From Nocardia fluminea (lineage in GTDB: Bacteria > Actinomycetota > Actinomycetes > Mycobacteriales > Mycobacteriaceae), in contig NZ_PJMW01000004.1 in NCBI RefSeq assembly GCF_002846365.1, positions 62,001 to 126,000 on the forward strand: a stretch of 64,000 nucleotides of DNA, written 5' to 3'. Below the pieces are notes generated by a model. That model did not search any database and had not been told where the DNA came from. It saw only the letters and a program-made list of their open reading frames with translations. A program made the translations under genes and the position numbers. Positions 1-8,934 of this stretch are shown piece by piece. Position 1 is the first letter of the stretch, and each line of letters opens with the position of its first letter.

Positions 1-1
1 C

Positions 2-457
2 GTGCAGGAGAGCGGCGCGCCACGCGGGTCGCTGTACTTCCACTTCCCCGGCGGCAAGGACGAACTGGTGGCGGCGGCGCTCGCCGAGAGCGGTACCGAC
101 ATCGCGACGATCATTCGTACGGTCGAGGCGACGGACGCGCGAGACTTCGCGCGCAAGATGGTGAACCTGCTGGGTGATCAGCTGGAAGCGTCGAACTGGA
201 CCATCGGGTGCCCGGTGGCAGCCGTCGCTTTGGACACCGCGTCGACCAACGATGCCGTGCAGCAAGCTTGTTCGGCGACCTATCAGTTCTGGGAGGAAGC
301 GATCCGCGAACGGCTGATCGGTTTCGGCCATCCCGAACCCGAACGGATCACGATGGTCGCGCTCGCCCTGATCGAAGGCGGACTGGTGCTGGCCCGGACC
401 CATCGCTCTCGCCGGCCTCTGCAACATCTCTCCGACACCATCGACGTATTGATCTGA
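2..457 (+). CDS. TetR/AcrR-family regulator (5' part outside window)
   Basis: Partial gene: the window opens inside it, so most of the N-terminal helix-turn-helix is missing. The visible part begins at the end of the DNA-binding domain (YFHFPGGKDELV, the usual TetR exit from the recognition helix). It continues with about 120 residues of an all-helical ligand domain of the LmrA/YxaF type (TIGCPVAAVALD is typical). It lies 71 bases upstream of, and on the same strand as, the epimerase/hydrolase fusion gene, so it probably controls that gene and perhaps itself. The family are dimeric repressors released by small ligands. The ligand here cannot be told. The first GTG in view is not the true start. 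Confidence 0.85.
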   Translation: MQESGAPRGSLYFHFPGGKDELVAAALAESGTDIATIIRTVEATDARDFARKMVNLLGDQLEASNWTIGCPVAAVALDTASTNDAVQQACSATYQFWEEAIRERLIGFGHPEPERITMVALALIEGGLVLARTHRSRRPLQHLSDTIDVLI

Positions 458-528
458 GTCCCTCTCGCTCCCCCAGCCCGCGTCATGACTCAAAAATATG
501 CAAATCGGTCTACAGAAAGTTGGACACC

Positions 529-2259
529 ATGGCTCATACCGACTCCATAGTTTTCGGCGCTGCCGGGTTCATCGGCCGCTCGCTGGTCGCCGAACTGCTG
601 CGAAACGGCAACACCGTCACCGCCGCGCTGCGTGCGGGCAGCCAGGATCGCCTGCGGACCTGGCTCGACGGGCAGAGTGTCGACACCGCGGGCTTGACCG
701 TCACCACTACGGACATCGGCGAACCGGATCTCGCGCTGGGTGACACCGTCGCAGGGGTGCGCGATGTGTACAATGCGGCCGCGCTGATGAAATTCGGACT
801 GGATGCGGACGTGGCGCGCCGGGTCAACCTCGACGGGGCGGTGCACGTGCTGGAATGGGCCGCACGACAACCGGATCTGCGGCGCGTCGTCCACATCACC
901 GGCTATCGCGCCGCCGATGACGGGGGGAATCAGGACTACGGCAACGGCGCGTACGAGGCGTCGAAGGTCGAGGCCGATGGGCTGTTGCGGCGGATCGCGA
1001 CCGAGCGCGGCATCCCGCTGACCATGGCCAATCCCGCCGGCGTGCTCGGGCCCGGCCAGTACTTCGGACTCTCCGACATCATCGACAATCTCTGGCAGGG
1101 GCGACTGCCCGCACTGCCGGGCTCGGCCGATACCTTCGTGCCGGTTGTCGATCTCGACTACGTGGCCCGGTTCATCGTCGGACTGCCCACCCAACCCGAT
1201 ACCGTCGGCAGGTCCTATCCGCTGCTGGATGCCGCGACTCCCGTACTGCCCGAACTGATTCGGCTCGTCGCCGATCATCTGCACGTCGCGGCGCCGCGCT
1301 TCACACTGCCGACCGCGCTGGTCCGTCGGCTGCCCCGGGCAGTGACGCACGCCGATCCCGAAGCGCTGTCGTTCCTCAGCAGCGACCGGTACGACACCAG
1401 TGAAAGTGACGTCATCGCACGGCGTCTGGGCATCAGCCATCCGCCGGTCGACGAACTGCTGCACACCTACGCCGACGGGATCGTCGCCGGCCGCAACGGC
1501 ACCGTCACACCCACACCTCGCTCCGGATTCCGTGACGGGACCTGGCTGGTCGGTGAGCGAACCGACCCGGAATATGTGCTGTTGCACGGCATTCCGCTCG
1601 ACAGCGAATCATGGTCCGACGTGGTGCGGGAATTGGACGCCCCCACACTGGCGGCCGATCTTCCCGGACTCGGGCGCTCGGCGGTGTCCGCACAGTCGAC
1701 CGGTGACTGGATGGAGGAACTGATGGCGCCGGTGCGGACGCGTCCGGTCATCGTCGGTCATTCGCTGGGCGCCTGGGCCGCAATCGAATTCGCGCTGCGC
1801 CATCCTGATCGGGTGTCCCGACTGGTACTGATCGCACCCGCTTTTCTCCAGCAGCCGGCCTCCCGGCTCACGCGCTCGCCCCTCGCGGCCGAGGTCGTCA
1901 AGCGGATGTCCGTCACGACAGCGGCCGCGCGACTCGGCATTCCGGAAGGTCCTACCATCGCTTCCGCTCTCGCGGCGCTGCGACGGCCCGGTGTTGCCCA
2001 GCGCACTTGGGCGGCTCTGCGCGCAGCCGGTGCGTCGCGAGACGAACTCGCCGCCAAGCTGTCCCGGGTCACGGTTCCCGTCGACATCATCGTCGGCTCG
2101 GACGATCCACTGATCGAGCCGACCGATCGGCCGGTCACCACGATCACCGGCACCGGGCACTACCCGCAATTGACCCATCCGGACCTGGTCGCGCGTGTAC
2201 TGCGGGGTGAATCCCTCTCCGCTGCACCGCAAGACGCCGCGACGAGCGGCAGCCGCTAG
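529..2259 (+). CDS. NAD-dependent epimerase/dehydratase fused to alpha/beta hydrolase
   Basis: A 576-residue protein made of two enzymes. Residues 1 to about 330 form an extended short-chain reductase: nucleotide-binding motif GAAGFIG at 10-16, and a YxxxK pair in GAYEASKVEAD. From about residue 350 an alpha/beta hydrolase follows, with an HG oxyanion motif (LLHGIPLD), a nucleophile elbow GHSLG (Ser near 412), an acid in VGSDDPL and a histidine in GTGHYP. ATG 529 is chosen because the Rossmann motif follows immediately. The frame stays open upstream but that part overlaps the TetR gene. A plausible role is reduction or epimerisation of a substrate coupled to ester hydrolysis or lactone opening, under the upstream TetR regulator. 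The substrate is unknown and the coupling is inference. No transmembrane segment or signal peptide is visible, so it should be cytosolic. Confidence 0.8.
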   Translation: MAHTDSIVFGAAGFIGRSLVAELLRNGNTVTAALRAGSQDRLRTWLDGQSVDTAGLTVTTTDIGEPDLALGDTVAGVRDVYNAAALMKFGLDADVARRVNLDGAVHVLEWAARQPDLRRVVHITGYRAADDGGNQDYGNGAYEASKVEADGLLRRIATERGIPLTMANPAGVLGPGQYFGLSDIIDNLWQGRLPALPGSADTFVPVVDLDYVARFIVGLPTQPDTVGRSYPLLDAATPVLPELIRLVADHLHVAAPRFTLPTALVRRLPRAVTHADPEALSFLSSDRYDTSESDVIARRLGISHPPVDELLHTYADGIVAGRNGTVTPTPRSGFRDGTWLVGERTDPEYVLLHGIPLDSESWSDVVRELDAPTLAADLPGLGRSAVSAQSTGDWMEELMAPVRTRPVIVGHSLGAWAAIEFALRHPDRVSRLVLIAPAFLQQPASRLTRSPLAAEVVKRMSVTTAAARLGIPEGPTIASALAALRRPGVAQRTWAALRAAGASRDELAAKLSRVTVPVDIIVGSDDPLIEPTDRPVTTITGTGHYPQLTHPDLVARVLRGESLSAAPQDAATSGSR

Positions 2260-2317
2260 CTGGATCGACCCGTGCTCGACGACCTTTGGGTCACAGGACT
2301 GCGCAGATCCTCGACGC

Positions 2318-3970
2318 TCACCCGGTCGGAGCCGTGAGTTCGATCCGCAGCGCGGGGTCGTTCAGCATATGCGGCTGGAGCGTAATGGTTTCCTCGGTTC
2401 GCCACCGCGCGTGCCAGATGGGGACGCCGCCGGGAAGATCCAGTTCCCGCGGAGTGGTGAGCAGGGGTAGGTCGAGGCGGGCCGAAGCGACGGTGACGGT
2501 CGCGTCGGTCGGCGTGTGCGACCACACGTCGTCGACCGCGTTGGTGATCCGGACGCCCAGCCGGTGGCCGGTGGCCAGGCGGGCGTCCTGCCAGAGCAGC
2601 CGGATCCCGGATTCGGCGCGGACCGGGGCGATACCGCGGGTGATGACGGTGGCGCGGCCGTCGGGGGCGATGTCGTAAAGCTCCAGCGCGACAGTCGCTT
2701 CCGGCGGGCCGGTGAGGGCCAGCGTGGCGGTGGCGCGGCCCGCGAGGTGCACGGGCTCGGTGACCGGTGCCGAGATCGACCAGATTTCCCGGTCCGCGCC
2801 GGGCAACAGACCACGATCGCTGAAGGTGCCGGTGCGCAACGCGACGGATACGCGCCGCGCATCCGTCGGCGGCCAGACGGTTTCCCCGCGCCAGCCACCG
2901 TCGAACTGGCCGACGGTCACCGGCGGGCCCGGTACCTCGACAGCGGCGCCGGCCACGTGTTTGTTCAGAAATGCGTAGAGTTCCGAGGCGAAATGGGGTG
3001 TGCCGCACTTTTCTCGGCAGTCCGAGTGGCCCCATTGGCCGAACCAGGCGCGATGTTCGCCGGGGCCCCTGCCTTCCCATGCTTCGATGATGCGGTCGGC
3101 ACGGGTGTTGGAGTCGAGGAAACTCTGGCCGAGGAACATCGGGGTGGTGTTGCCGCGGACGGCCTCGACCATGTCGCGCTCGCGCCAATCCGGGTTGGCG
3201 CCGTTGTGATCGGTGGTGAGGGCGAGATAGCGGGAGGCGCAGTCCTGGGTCATCTGAAGGGCGTTGGCCTTGTACTCGTCGCCGTCGTCGGGATGGGCGG
3301 GGGTCGAGGCGATGGCCAGGTGCTCCGCGCCCGCGGTGTCGGCGGGACGAATGCCGTCCTCGGTCAACGGTTTTCCGCCGAACTTCCACGCCGTGCCCTG
3401 CATGTAGAGGTACGAGTACGGATCGACGACCGGTTCGAATGCCGCCACCGCCGCCAGCCCCTTCGGCTTCGCGGCCAGCGCCATCATCCCGGTCCAGCCC
3501 TCATAGGACGTGCCGACGACACCGACCCGGCCCGTCGACCACGGCCTGCTCGCCGCCCACTCCACCGCCGCCGCCACATCCGACCGCTCCCCCGGGCCAC
3601 CGAAATCCGGGCATCCGTTGGACCCACCGAACCCGCGCAGATCGACGATCACATACGTGTATCCCGCCCGCAGCGCCCACTCGACCGGCAAGTTGTCGGT
3701 CGAGGGCCCACCACCGGGCCGAGGCTGGGACAGATACGCCAGGTGCGCCCGGTACGGACTGGCGGTCAGCAGCACCGGAGTCCGCGCGTCGGCGGCCACC
3801 CCCGGCGGCCGAAGAACATCGGCATGCAGCCGAGTCCCGTCGGGCGCGGTGAAATACTCCTGCGTCCACGTGTAGGCCACAGTCACCGGCTCAGCCGTCG
3901 CCGGCGCCACCATCCCGAGCACCAACGCCACACCGGCCACCGCCCGAGCCACCACACCACCCAATCGCAC
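2318..3970 (-). CDS. Secreted CocE/NonD-type (X-Pro dipeptidyl-peptidase S15) hydrolase
   Basis: A 550-residue exported hydrolase. Residues 1-26 are a Sec signal peptide with an APATA-like cleavage site. The S15 catalytic domain follows, with the nucleophile elbow GTSYEGW (Ser155) and the family-typical DLRGFGGSNG. The C-terminal jelly-roll domain of the family (PepX C-like) occupies about residues 355-540. Members hydrolyse acyl, beta-lactam-like or X-Pro peptide substrates, and sequence alone does not say which. The gene is convergent with the fusion gene, 58 bases apart. The GTG at 3970 is the longest start. GTG codons at residues 6 and 7 are also possible and would still leave a signal peptide. 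Confidence 0.82.
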   Translation of the reverse strand: MRLGGVVARAVAGVALVLGMVAPATAEPVTVAYTWTQEYFTAPDGTRLHADVLRPPGVAADARTPVLLTASPYRAHLAYLSQPRPGGGPSTDNLPVEWALRAGYTYVIVDLRGFGGSNGCPDFGGPGERSDVAAAVEWAASRPWSTGRVGVVGTSYEGWTGMMALAAKPKGLAAVAAFEPVVDPYSYLYMQGTAWKFGGKPLTEDGIRPADTAGAEHLAIASTPAHPDDGDEYKANALQMTQDCASRYLALTTDHNGANPDWRERDMVEAVRGNTTPMFLGQSFLDSNTRADRIIEAWEGRGPGEHRAWFGQWGHSDCREKCGTPHFASELYAFLNKHVAGAAVEVPGPPVTVGQFDGGWRGETVWPPTDARRVSVALRTGTFSDRGLLPGADREIWSISAPVTEPVHLAGRATATLALTGPPEATVALELYDIAPDGRATVITRGIAPVRAESGIRLLWQDARLATGHRLGVRITNAVDDVWSHTPTDATVTVASARLDLPLLTTPRELDLPGGVPIWHARWRTEETITLQPHMLNDPALRIELTAPTG

Positions 3971-4033
3971 CCCCGGACTATTGCCGCTCCCCGCCCCGCC
4001 GTCCAGCCCCGATTATCCGGGGCGTGTCGCCGA

Positions 4034-4500
4034 TCAGCGATCCGCCTCGGCATCCATCTCAGCGAGCAACTCCACACTGTCCCGGTAGAGCGCCTGCTGC
4101 GCCGGTTCGTCATAAGACGCCACCGACGAGCGGACCGGTGTGCGGCCCACCAGATACTGACCGGTGATTCCCTCGCGGTCCGGTGCCGCGACCAGCCAGG
4201 CGAGATCGGCGCCGGACCCACGCGGCCTGCGAACACCGGGGAGTACGACAAGGGCGCGGGCGATCGTCTTCCAGCCCAGCCGCTGAACAGCACTCGCGTC
4301 CCTGGCCAGTCCGGTTCCAGGCATCAGGCCCGGGTCGAACGCGTTCACCGTGATATCGCGTGGGGCCAATTCGCGAGCGAGGTGGTAGGCGGTCTGGAGG
4401 TTCGCCAACTTCGAGGTGGTGTAGCGGCGGCGAGCGTCACGCTGTGCGGATTCGGTCGATGGCGGCGGGTACGCGAGTTCGCGGGCGGTGGCGCGTAGCG
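4034..4500 (-). pseudogene. 3' half of a short-chain dehydrogenase, 5' end deleted
   Basis: On the minus strand the last ~155 codons match the C-terminal half of an SDR of the retinol-dehydrogenase/protochlorophyllide-reductase-like type. The catalytic YTTSK (YxxxK) is present, followed by LARELAPRDITVNAFDPGLMPGTG. The Rossmann half with TGxxxGIG is missing. SDR-like sequence stops near 4500, exactly where TetR-like sequence begins on the other strand. Upstream of that point the open frame is only the antisense of the TetR remnant. The piece cannot bind NAD(P) and is almost certainly dead. Confidence 0.75.
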
Positions 4501-4505
4501 GGTGT

Positions 4506-4958
4506 CTGGTTTTCCCCGAAGATGACGACCTGCGTGCCGATCTGACCCGGCTCCTCGCCGAACGCCCGGCGGGCGAACACCCCGAGACCACCCTCGCCGT
4601 CGTCATCGGCCCTCTGATCAGCAGATTCGGTGGCGAACAGCTCACCCAGGCACGCACCCGCGACGCCCTGATCACCAGCACGCCGGCCCTCCGAGCTCGT
4701 GATCTGGCGAAGCAGGCAGCCGTGGAGCAGCTCATCGAACACCACCTGGCCCGCCAGCTGGGCGTCGCCGTCGACAGCGACGTGCGCCCAGCCCTGTGGG
4801 CGAAGATCGGCATGGCTTGTTTTTTCTCGGCGTACCGCGTCTGGCTTCACGAAGGCGGCGACTTAGCCCACCATCTTGCTGACGCCCGCGCGGCGCTGGC
4901 CGAGTCCGTTCCTGGACACGCGAATCCGGGGTCCTTTCCGCAAGCTCACCCGGTCTGA
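4506..4958 (+). pseudogene. 3' part of a TetR-family regulator, DNA-binding domain deleted
   Basis: Plus-strand reading from about 4509 gives VFPEDDDLRADLTRLLAERP and then about 120 residues of TetR C-terminal domain of the MftR-like type, ending in a normal stop at 4958. In such proteins the segment just before this is the end of the helix-turn-helix, which is absent. Its 5' end abuts the broken SDR gene on the opposite strand. The simplest reading is that a divergent SDR/TetR pair lost its shared promoter and both N-terminal halves in one deletion. No good ribosome site precedes the remaining frame. Confidence 0.7.
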
Positions 4959-5006
4959 CGGCGCGCATCGTACGACTTCTCGCTGGATTTCAACCAGATC
5001 GACTAG

Positions 5007-5190
5007 ATGTTGTCGTCCGGTCATGCGATTTCCGTACCCGACTGGGAGGGGCCTGAGGGAGCGCTGTTCACCCCCAGGCAGACGGGTTACGCCGCGCTCA
5101 ACGGAGTGCCGCGCTGCCCAGAGTTTCGCGCCGCTCGGCCTGCCCGGCACGCCTGGCGGCGGTACCTTCGACGCCCCCGTCATTCGCTGC
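5007..5190 (+). pseudogene. Remnant of a secretory (LIP-family) lipase, frameshifted
   Basis: The stretch encodes GHAISVPDWEGPEG and TPRQTGYAALNGV, characteristic of the LIP family of secreted triacylglycerol lipases (the segment before the nucleophile). It then continues in another frame as AAQSFAPLGLPGTPGG. There is an in-frame TAG at 4999-5001. No signal peptide, nucleophile Ser or histidine region remains, and the end runs into the 3' end of the ClC gene. It is a decayed fragment of about 60 codons out of roughly 400. The family assignment rests on short motifs only. Confidence 0.5.
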
Positions 5191-6496
5191 CGGCTCCTTC
5201 GGCCGGGGTGGCCGGGAGGACATTGATCAGGACAAAGGCCACGGCCACAGCGACTACCACCTGAGGGGTCACCGATATGTCGTCGGTGCCGAGCAATAGC
5301 ACGCCCAGGAGCGCCGAGGTCAACGGGAGTCGCAGCATCACCGCGCACATCGCGCCGATGCCCATCGCGATCGCCGGACCCATACTCATGCCCGGCAGTC
5401 CGCTCATCGCGATGCCGAGAACGGCGCCGATGAAGATCGACGGGAAGACGGGTCCACCACGAAACGCGCTCAACGAGATCGAGTAGGCAACCGTTTTGCA
5501 GAGACCCAGCAGCAGGAGCACACCCACCGAATAGTCGGCGGCGTGGGCGACGAGTTCGGGTAGGGCGTCCTGTCCGGAGAACAGCACCTGGGTGAAGCTG
5601 TTCCCGGTGATCAGTTGGTAGGCGGTGGCGGCGAGACCGATGAGCAACCCGAGCACGGCCGTCACCAGGATGCGATGGGTGTGCACGAGCGGTCGAAGTG
5701 CCAGCCCGGCCCAGTGGATCACCCAGCCGAGGATCGCCGCGATGCCACCAACGACGACCGCCCAGCACATCGTGGCCACCGTGGGGTTCACCGGAGCCGG
5801 GACGGATGTCAGCGCGAGGGAGAACGTGCCGAGTCCGGTGAGATCGTCCAGTCCGACGAAGACGACGGCACCGATACCGGAAGCGAGCAGTCCCGGTACC
5901 GCGACCAGACTCAGCGTCGCGCCACCGATTCCGGCGGCTTCCATGATCAGGAACGCTGCCAGGATCGGGGAGCCGAACAGGGTGCTGATGGCGGTGAAGC
6001 TGCCCGCCGACGCCATGATCACCAGCGCCATCGGGGGCGCGTCCTTCTTCAGCAGGTGCACCGTGAGCACCGCGAGTCCGCCGCCGATCGCGATCAGCGG
6101 GGCCTCCGGACCGAGGACGGCGCCCAGGCTGAGGGTGGCCAGTGCCGCCAGGACGATGCCGGGCATTTCCTTGTCGACCGGCGTGCCTCCGGCGTGGAAC
6201 CCGAATGCCGGAGAGTGACCGGCGTTGCCCGGCAGGTAGTGGATGGTCGCACCGGTCAACACCCCGCAGAGCACCAACCAGGGCAGCGGCCACCAGGACG
6301 GCGTGCCACCGGCGAAGAGATCGCCCGGGAGATCGCTGAAGATGAACTGCTGGATCTTCGTCACCGCGGCCAGGAAGCCATACGCGACCAGCGAGATCGG
6401 TATGCCCAGAGCCGCCGCCAGCAGGAGAGCCACGAGGTACGGCTTGGAGCGCATGACCGCAACCGGATCGACGTCCGGGGTGTGCGTCTGCGCCAT
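5180..6496 (-). CDS. ClC-family chloride channel/transporter
   Basis: A 438-residue polytopic membrane protein with about ten to twelve hydrophobic helices. The ClC signature regions are recognisable: GPEAP around the gating glutamate (a GxEGP variant) and GGPVFPSIFIG (GxFxP) near the C-terminal third. No cytoplasmic CBS domains follow. The start at 6496 is chosen because GGAGGT sits about seven bases upstream. The open frame extends another 38 codons without membrane or family character. The family moves chloride, often in exchange for protons; the mode here is not decidable. It is transcribed in the same direction as glnA1 but separated from it by a 212-base gap with a terminator hairpin. 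Confidence 0.85.
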   Translation of the reverse strand: MAQTHTPDVDPVAVMRSKPYLVALLLAAALGIPISLVAYGFLAAVTKIQQFIFSDLPGDLFAGGTPSWWPLPWLVLCGVLTGATIHYLPGNAGHSPAFGFHAGGTPVDKEMPGIVLAALATLSLGAVLGPEAPLIAIGGGLAVLTVHLLKKDAPPMALVIMASAGSFTAISTLFGSPILAAFLIMEAAGIGGATLSLVAVPGLLASGIGAVVFVGLDDLTGLGTFSLALTSVPAPVNPTVATMCWAVVVGGIAAILGWVIHWAGLALRPLVHTHRILVTAVLGLLIGLAATAYQLITGNSFTQVLFSGQDALPELVAHAADYSVGVLLLLGLCKTVAYSISLSAFRGGPVFPSIFIGAVLGIAMSGLPGMSMGPAIAMGIGAMCAVMLRLPLTSALLGVLLLGTDDISVTPQVVVAVAVAFVLINVLPATPAEGAGSE

Positions 6497-6602
6497 CACA
6501 CCTCCATGACCGAATTCCCACGATAGGAGCGAAGTCAGCTTGTCAGCCCGACTCGGTCCTGTCCTCACCCGAAGCGGGTGATAGCTCTCGGAAAACGCAG
6601 AC

Positions 6603-6652
6603 GAGTCCACCCGTTCCGCAATCGGTGAAGTGATCGCGGAACGGATGGACTC
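6603..6652 (-). terminator. Hairpin terminator downstream of glnA1
   Basis: A 17-bp stem (6603-6619 with 6636-6652, one mismatch) around a 16-base loop. On the minus strand it is followed by a short T run (GTCTGCGTTTTCC). It separates glnA1 from the ClC gene. The rest of the 6497-6708 gap shows nothing else. Confidence 0.65.
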
Positions 6653-6708
6653 GGGTACTGCTACTGCGGACGGAGCGGGCCGATCAGGCCCATTCCCACA
6701 GGTCAGGC

Positions 6709-8145
6709 TTACACGTCGTAGTAGAGCTCGAACTCGTACGGGTGCGGGCGCAGGTTGACCGGCGCGATTTCGCTCTCGCGCTTGATGTTGATCCAGGTCT
6801 CGATGAGGTCAGGCGTGAAGACGTTGCCCTCGGTGAGGTAGTCGTGGTCCGCCTCGAGGCGGTCGATGACCGTGGCCAGGCTGGTGGGGGCCTGGGGGAT
6901 GTTCTTGGCCTCCTCCGGCGGGAGCTCGTAGAGGTCCTTGTCGACCGGGGCCATCGGCTCGATCTTGTTCTTGATGCCGTCCAGGCCGGCCATCATCATG
7001 GCGGCGAAGGCCAGGTACGGGTTACCCGAGGAGTCGGGCGCGCGGAACTCGATGCGCTTGGCCTTCGGGTTGTTGCCGGTCACCGGGATACGCACGGCGG
7101 CCGAGCGGTTGCGCTGCGAGTACACCAGGTTGATGGGGGCCTCGTAGCCCGGCACCAGACGGTGGTACGAGTTGACGGTCGGGTTGGTGAACGCCAGCAG
7201 CGACGGGGCGTGGTGCAGGATGCCGCCGATGTAGTGACGCGCCAGGTCCGACAGGCCGCCGTAGCCGGCCTCGTCGTGGAACAGCGGCTTGCCGTCCTTC
7301 CACAGCGACTGGTGCACGTGCATGCCCGAGCCGTTGTCACCGAAGAGGGGCTTCGGCATGAAGGTGACCGACTTGCCGGCCTTCCACGCGGTGTTCTTCA
7401 CGATGTACTTGAACAGCTGCAGGTCGTCAGCCGCGGACAGCAGCGTGCCGAACTTGTAGTTGATCTCGGCCTGACCGGCGGTGCCGACCTCGTGGTGGCC
7501 GCGCTCGAGCTCGAAGCCCGCGTTCTGCAGGTTGGTCGAGATCTCGTCGCGCAGGTCGACGTAGTGGTCGTACGGGGCGACGGGGAAGTAGCCACCCTTG
7601 TTGCGGACCTTGTAGCCGAGGTTGCGGCTGCCGTCCGGGTTGAACTCCTTGCCGGTGTTCCACGAACCGGAGACGGACTCGATCTCGTAGAACGAGCCGT
7701 TCATGCCCGAGCCGTAACGGATGCCGTCGAAGATGTAGAACTCGGCCTCGGCACCGAAGAAGGCGGTGTCGGCGATACCGGTCGAACGCAGGTACTCCTC
7801 CGCCTTGCGCGCGATGTTGCGCGGGTCGCGGGAGTAGGCCTCACGAGTGAACGGGTCGTGCACGAAGAAGTTCAGGTTGAGCGTCTTCGCGGCACGGAAG
7901 GGGTCGATCCGGGCGGTGCTGAAGTCGGGGAGCAGGAGCATGTCCGACTCGTCGATCGACTGGAAGCCACGCACCGAGGAGCCGTCGAACGCCAGACCCT
8001 CTTCCGCCAGGTCGGCGGTGAACGCCTTGGCCGGGATCGAGAAGTGCTGCTGGACGCCGGGCAGGTCGGAGAAGCGGATATCGACGTATTCGATGTCCTC
8101 TTCCTTGATGTACTGGATGACCTCTTCGGCCGTGCTGAACGTCAC
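6709..8145 (-). CDS. glnA: Glutamine synthetase type I (GlnA1)
   Basis: Makes glutamine from glutamate, ammonia and ATP: the central step of ammonium assimilation. It is 478 residues, the same length as mycobacterial GlnA1, and acts as a cytosolic dodecamer. Conserved GSI motifs are present: FDGSSVRGF, the glutamate metal ligands in GAEAEFY and [12 protein letters not shown], and NRSAAVRIP with its active-site arginines. The adenylylation site is [12 protein letters not shown], with Tyr406 modified by GlnE, which is encoded at 19938-22949. The promoter region carries a double GlnR box (8257-8294). The ATG at 8145 has AAGGAGAG just upstream. In Mycobacterium the gene adjoins the DUF4191 gene and lipA; here DUF4191 is nearby but lipA is not. 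Confidence 0.98.
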   Translation of the reverse strand: MTFSTAEEVIQYIKEEDIEYVDIRFSDLPGVQQHFSIPAKAFTADLAEEGLAFDGSSVRGFQSIDESDMLLLPDFSTARIDPFRAAKTLNLNFFVHDPFTREAYSRDPRNIARKAEEYLRSTGIADTAFFGAEAEFYIFDGIRYGSGMNGSFYEIESVSGSWNTGKEFNPDGSRNLGYKVRNKGGYFPVAPYDHYVDLRDEISTNLQNAGFELERGHHEVGTAGQAEINYKFGTLLSAADDLQLFKYIVKNTAWKAGKSVTFMPKPLFGDNGSGMHVHQSLWKDGKPLFHDEAGYGGLSDLARHYIGGILHHAPSLLAFTNPTVNSYHRLVPGYEAPINLVYSQRNRSAAVRIPVTGNNPKAKRIEFRAPDSSGNPYLAFAAMMMAGLDGIKNKIEPMAPVDKDLYELPPEEAKNIPQAPTSLATVIDRLEADHDYLTEGNVFTPDLIETWINIKRESEIAPVNLRPHPYEFELYYDV

Positions 8146-8256
8146 TTGCTCTCCTTACGAATCGGTTCCCAGCCAGTCGCGATGCTGGCCCTTTCGAACG
8201 ACCTGCGCGCAGTCGCTACGAAGGGGTTCGTCGCGACCTGACGCTAAGGACGCGGT

Positions 8257-8294
8257 GTTTCCCAACAGTCAAGGCTGTGTTTCGCCAGTGTTAC
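8257..8294 (-). promoter_or_regulatory. Double GlnR operator upstream of glnA1
   Basis: Read on the minus strand the sequence is GTAAC-N6-GAAAC-N6-TTGAC-N6-GAAAC, i.e. two a/b-site pairs spaced 22 bp. This is the established GlnR box layout of actinomycetes (gTnAC-N6-GaAAC repeated). It ends about 110 bases before the glnA1 start. The third block TTGAC could also serve as a -35 element. This predicts nitrogen-dependent control of glnA1 by the OmpR-type regulator GlnR, whose gene is not in this window. Confidence 0.8.
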
Positions 8295-8420
8295 GCGAAC
8301 CGGATAGCTGGGTGATGTCAGCCATCCGGGCGCGACCTTCACGCTAATCCTGCCATCCGCGTGATCCCGCGCTGACGTGACCTCCATTAATGCGGTCGTG
8401 GGCGACCGATCGCGCGCCAC

Positions 8421-8434
8421 TATCCTGGGTCCCA
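8421..8434 (+). promoter_or_regulatory. -10 box and leaderless start of the RDD gene
   Basis: TATCCT at 8421-8426 is followed by seven bases and then the ATG at 8434. With the usual -10 to +1 distance, transcription would begin at the start codon itself. No Shine-Dalgarno sequence is present. Confidence 0.6.
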
Positions 8435-8889
8435 TGGCGCGTATCACCGGCACATGGCTATCCGGATCCCCGGGCGAACCCGGCGACTCGGACATCTCCG
8501 GCTATCCCGGAGAGCTGTACGGGCTGCCGCGCGAGGGAGCGGGATCGCTCGCCCCGACGTGGCGACGCGTCGTCGCGCTGTTCATCGACTGGTTCATCGC
8601 GGTCGGGATCGCCGCGGTGATCACCCGCAGCTTCGTGTCGTCGTCGGTGCCGCTGCTGGTGTGGTTCGTGGTCGGCGTGGCCGCGGTGACCCTGTTCGGG
8701 TTCACCCCGGGCCAGTACTTCATGAGACTGCGGGTGCTGCGCATCGACGCTCCGGTGGCGGTGGGATTCGTGCGCGCGCTGGCCAGGCAGGTACTGCTGG
8801 TGTTCGTGGTGCCCGCGCTGTTCACCGACGCCGACGGCCGGGGCATGCACGACCGGGCCACCGGGACGGCACTGGTCAACGCTCGCTGA
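8434..8889 (+). CDS. RDD-family membrane protein
   Basis: A 151-residue protein with a proline/glycine-rich N-terminus of ~45 residues, then the RDD domain. The domain shows the arginine near the first helix (WRRVVALFIDW), the conserved aspartate in that helix, and a second conserved aspartate/arginine (GRGMHDRATGTALV) at the C-terminus. Two to three membrane helices. RDD proteins are of uncertain function, and some act in ion transport. It corresponds in position to the small RDD gene beside glnA1 in Mycobacterium. ATG 8434 is preferred over the upstream in-frame ATG at 8377 because of the leaderless promoter and because the extra codons overlap the promoter. Confidence 0.85.
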   Translation: MARITGTWLSGSPGEPGDSDISGYPGELYGLPREGAGSLAPTWRRVVALFIDWFIAVGIAAVITRSFVSSSVPLLVWFVVGVAAVTLFGFTPGQYFMRLRVLRIDAPVAVGFVRALARQVLLVFVVPALFTDADGRGMHDRATGTALVNAR

Positions 8890-8934
8890 GCTGTTCGTCC
8901 CGCTCGTCCGCGCGCGCGGCCATACGATCGGGCC

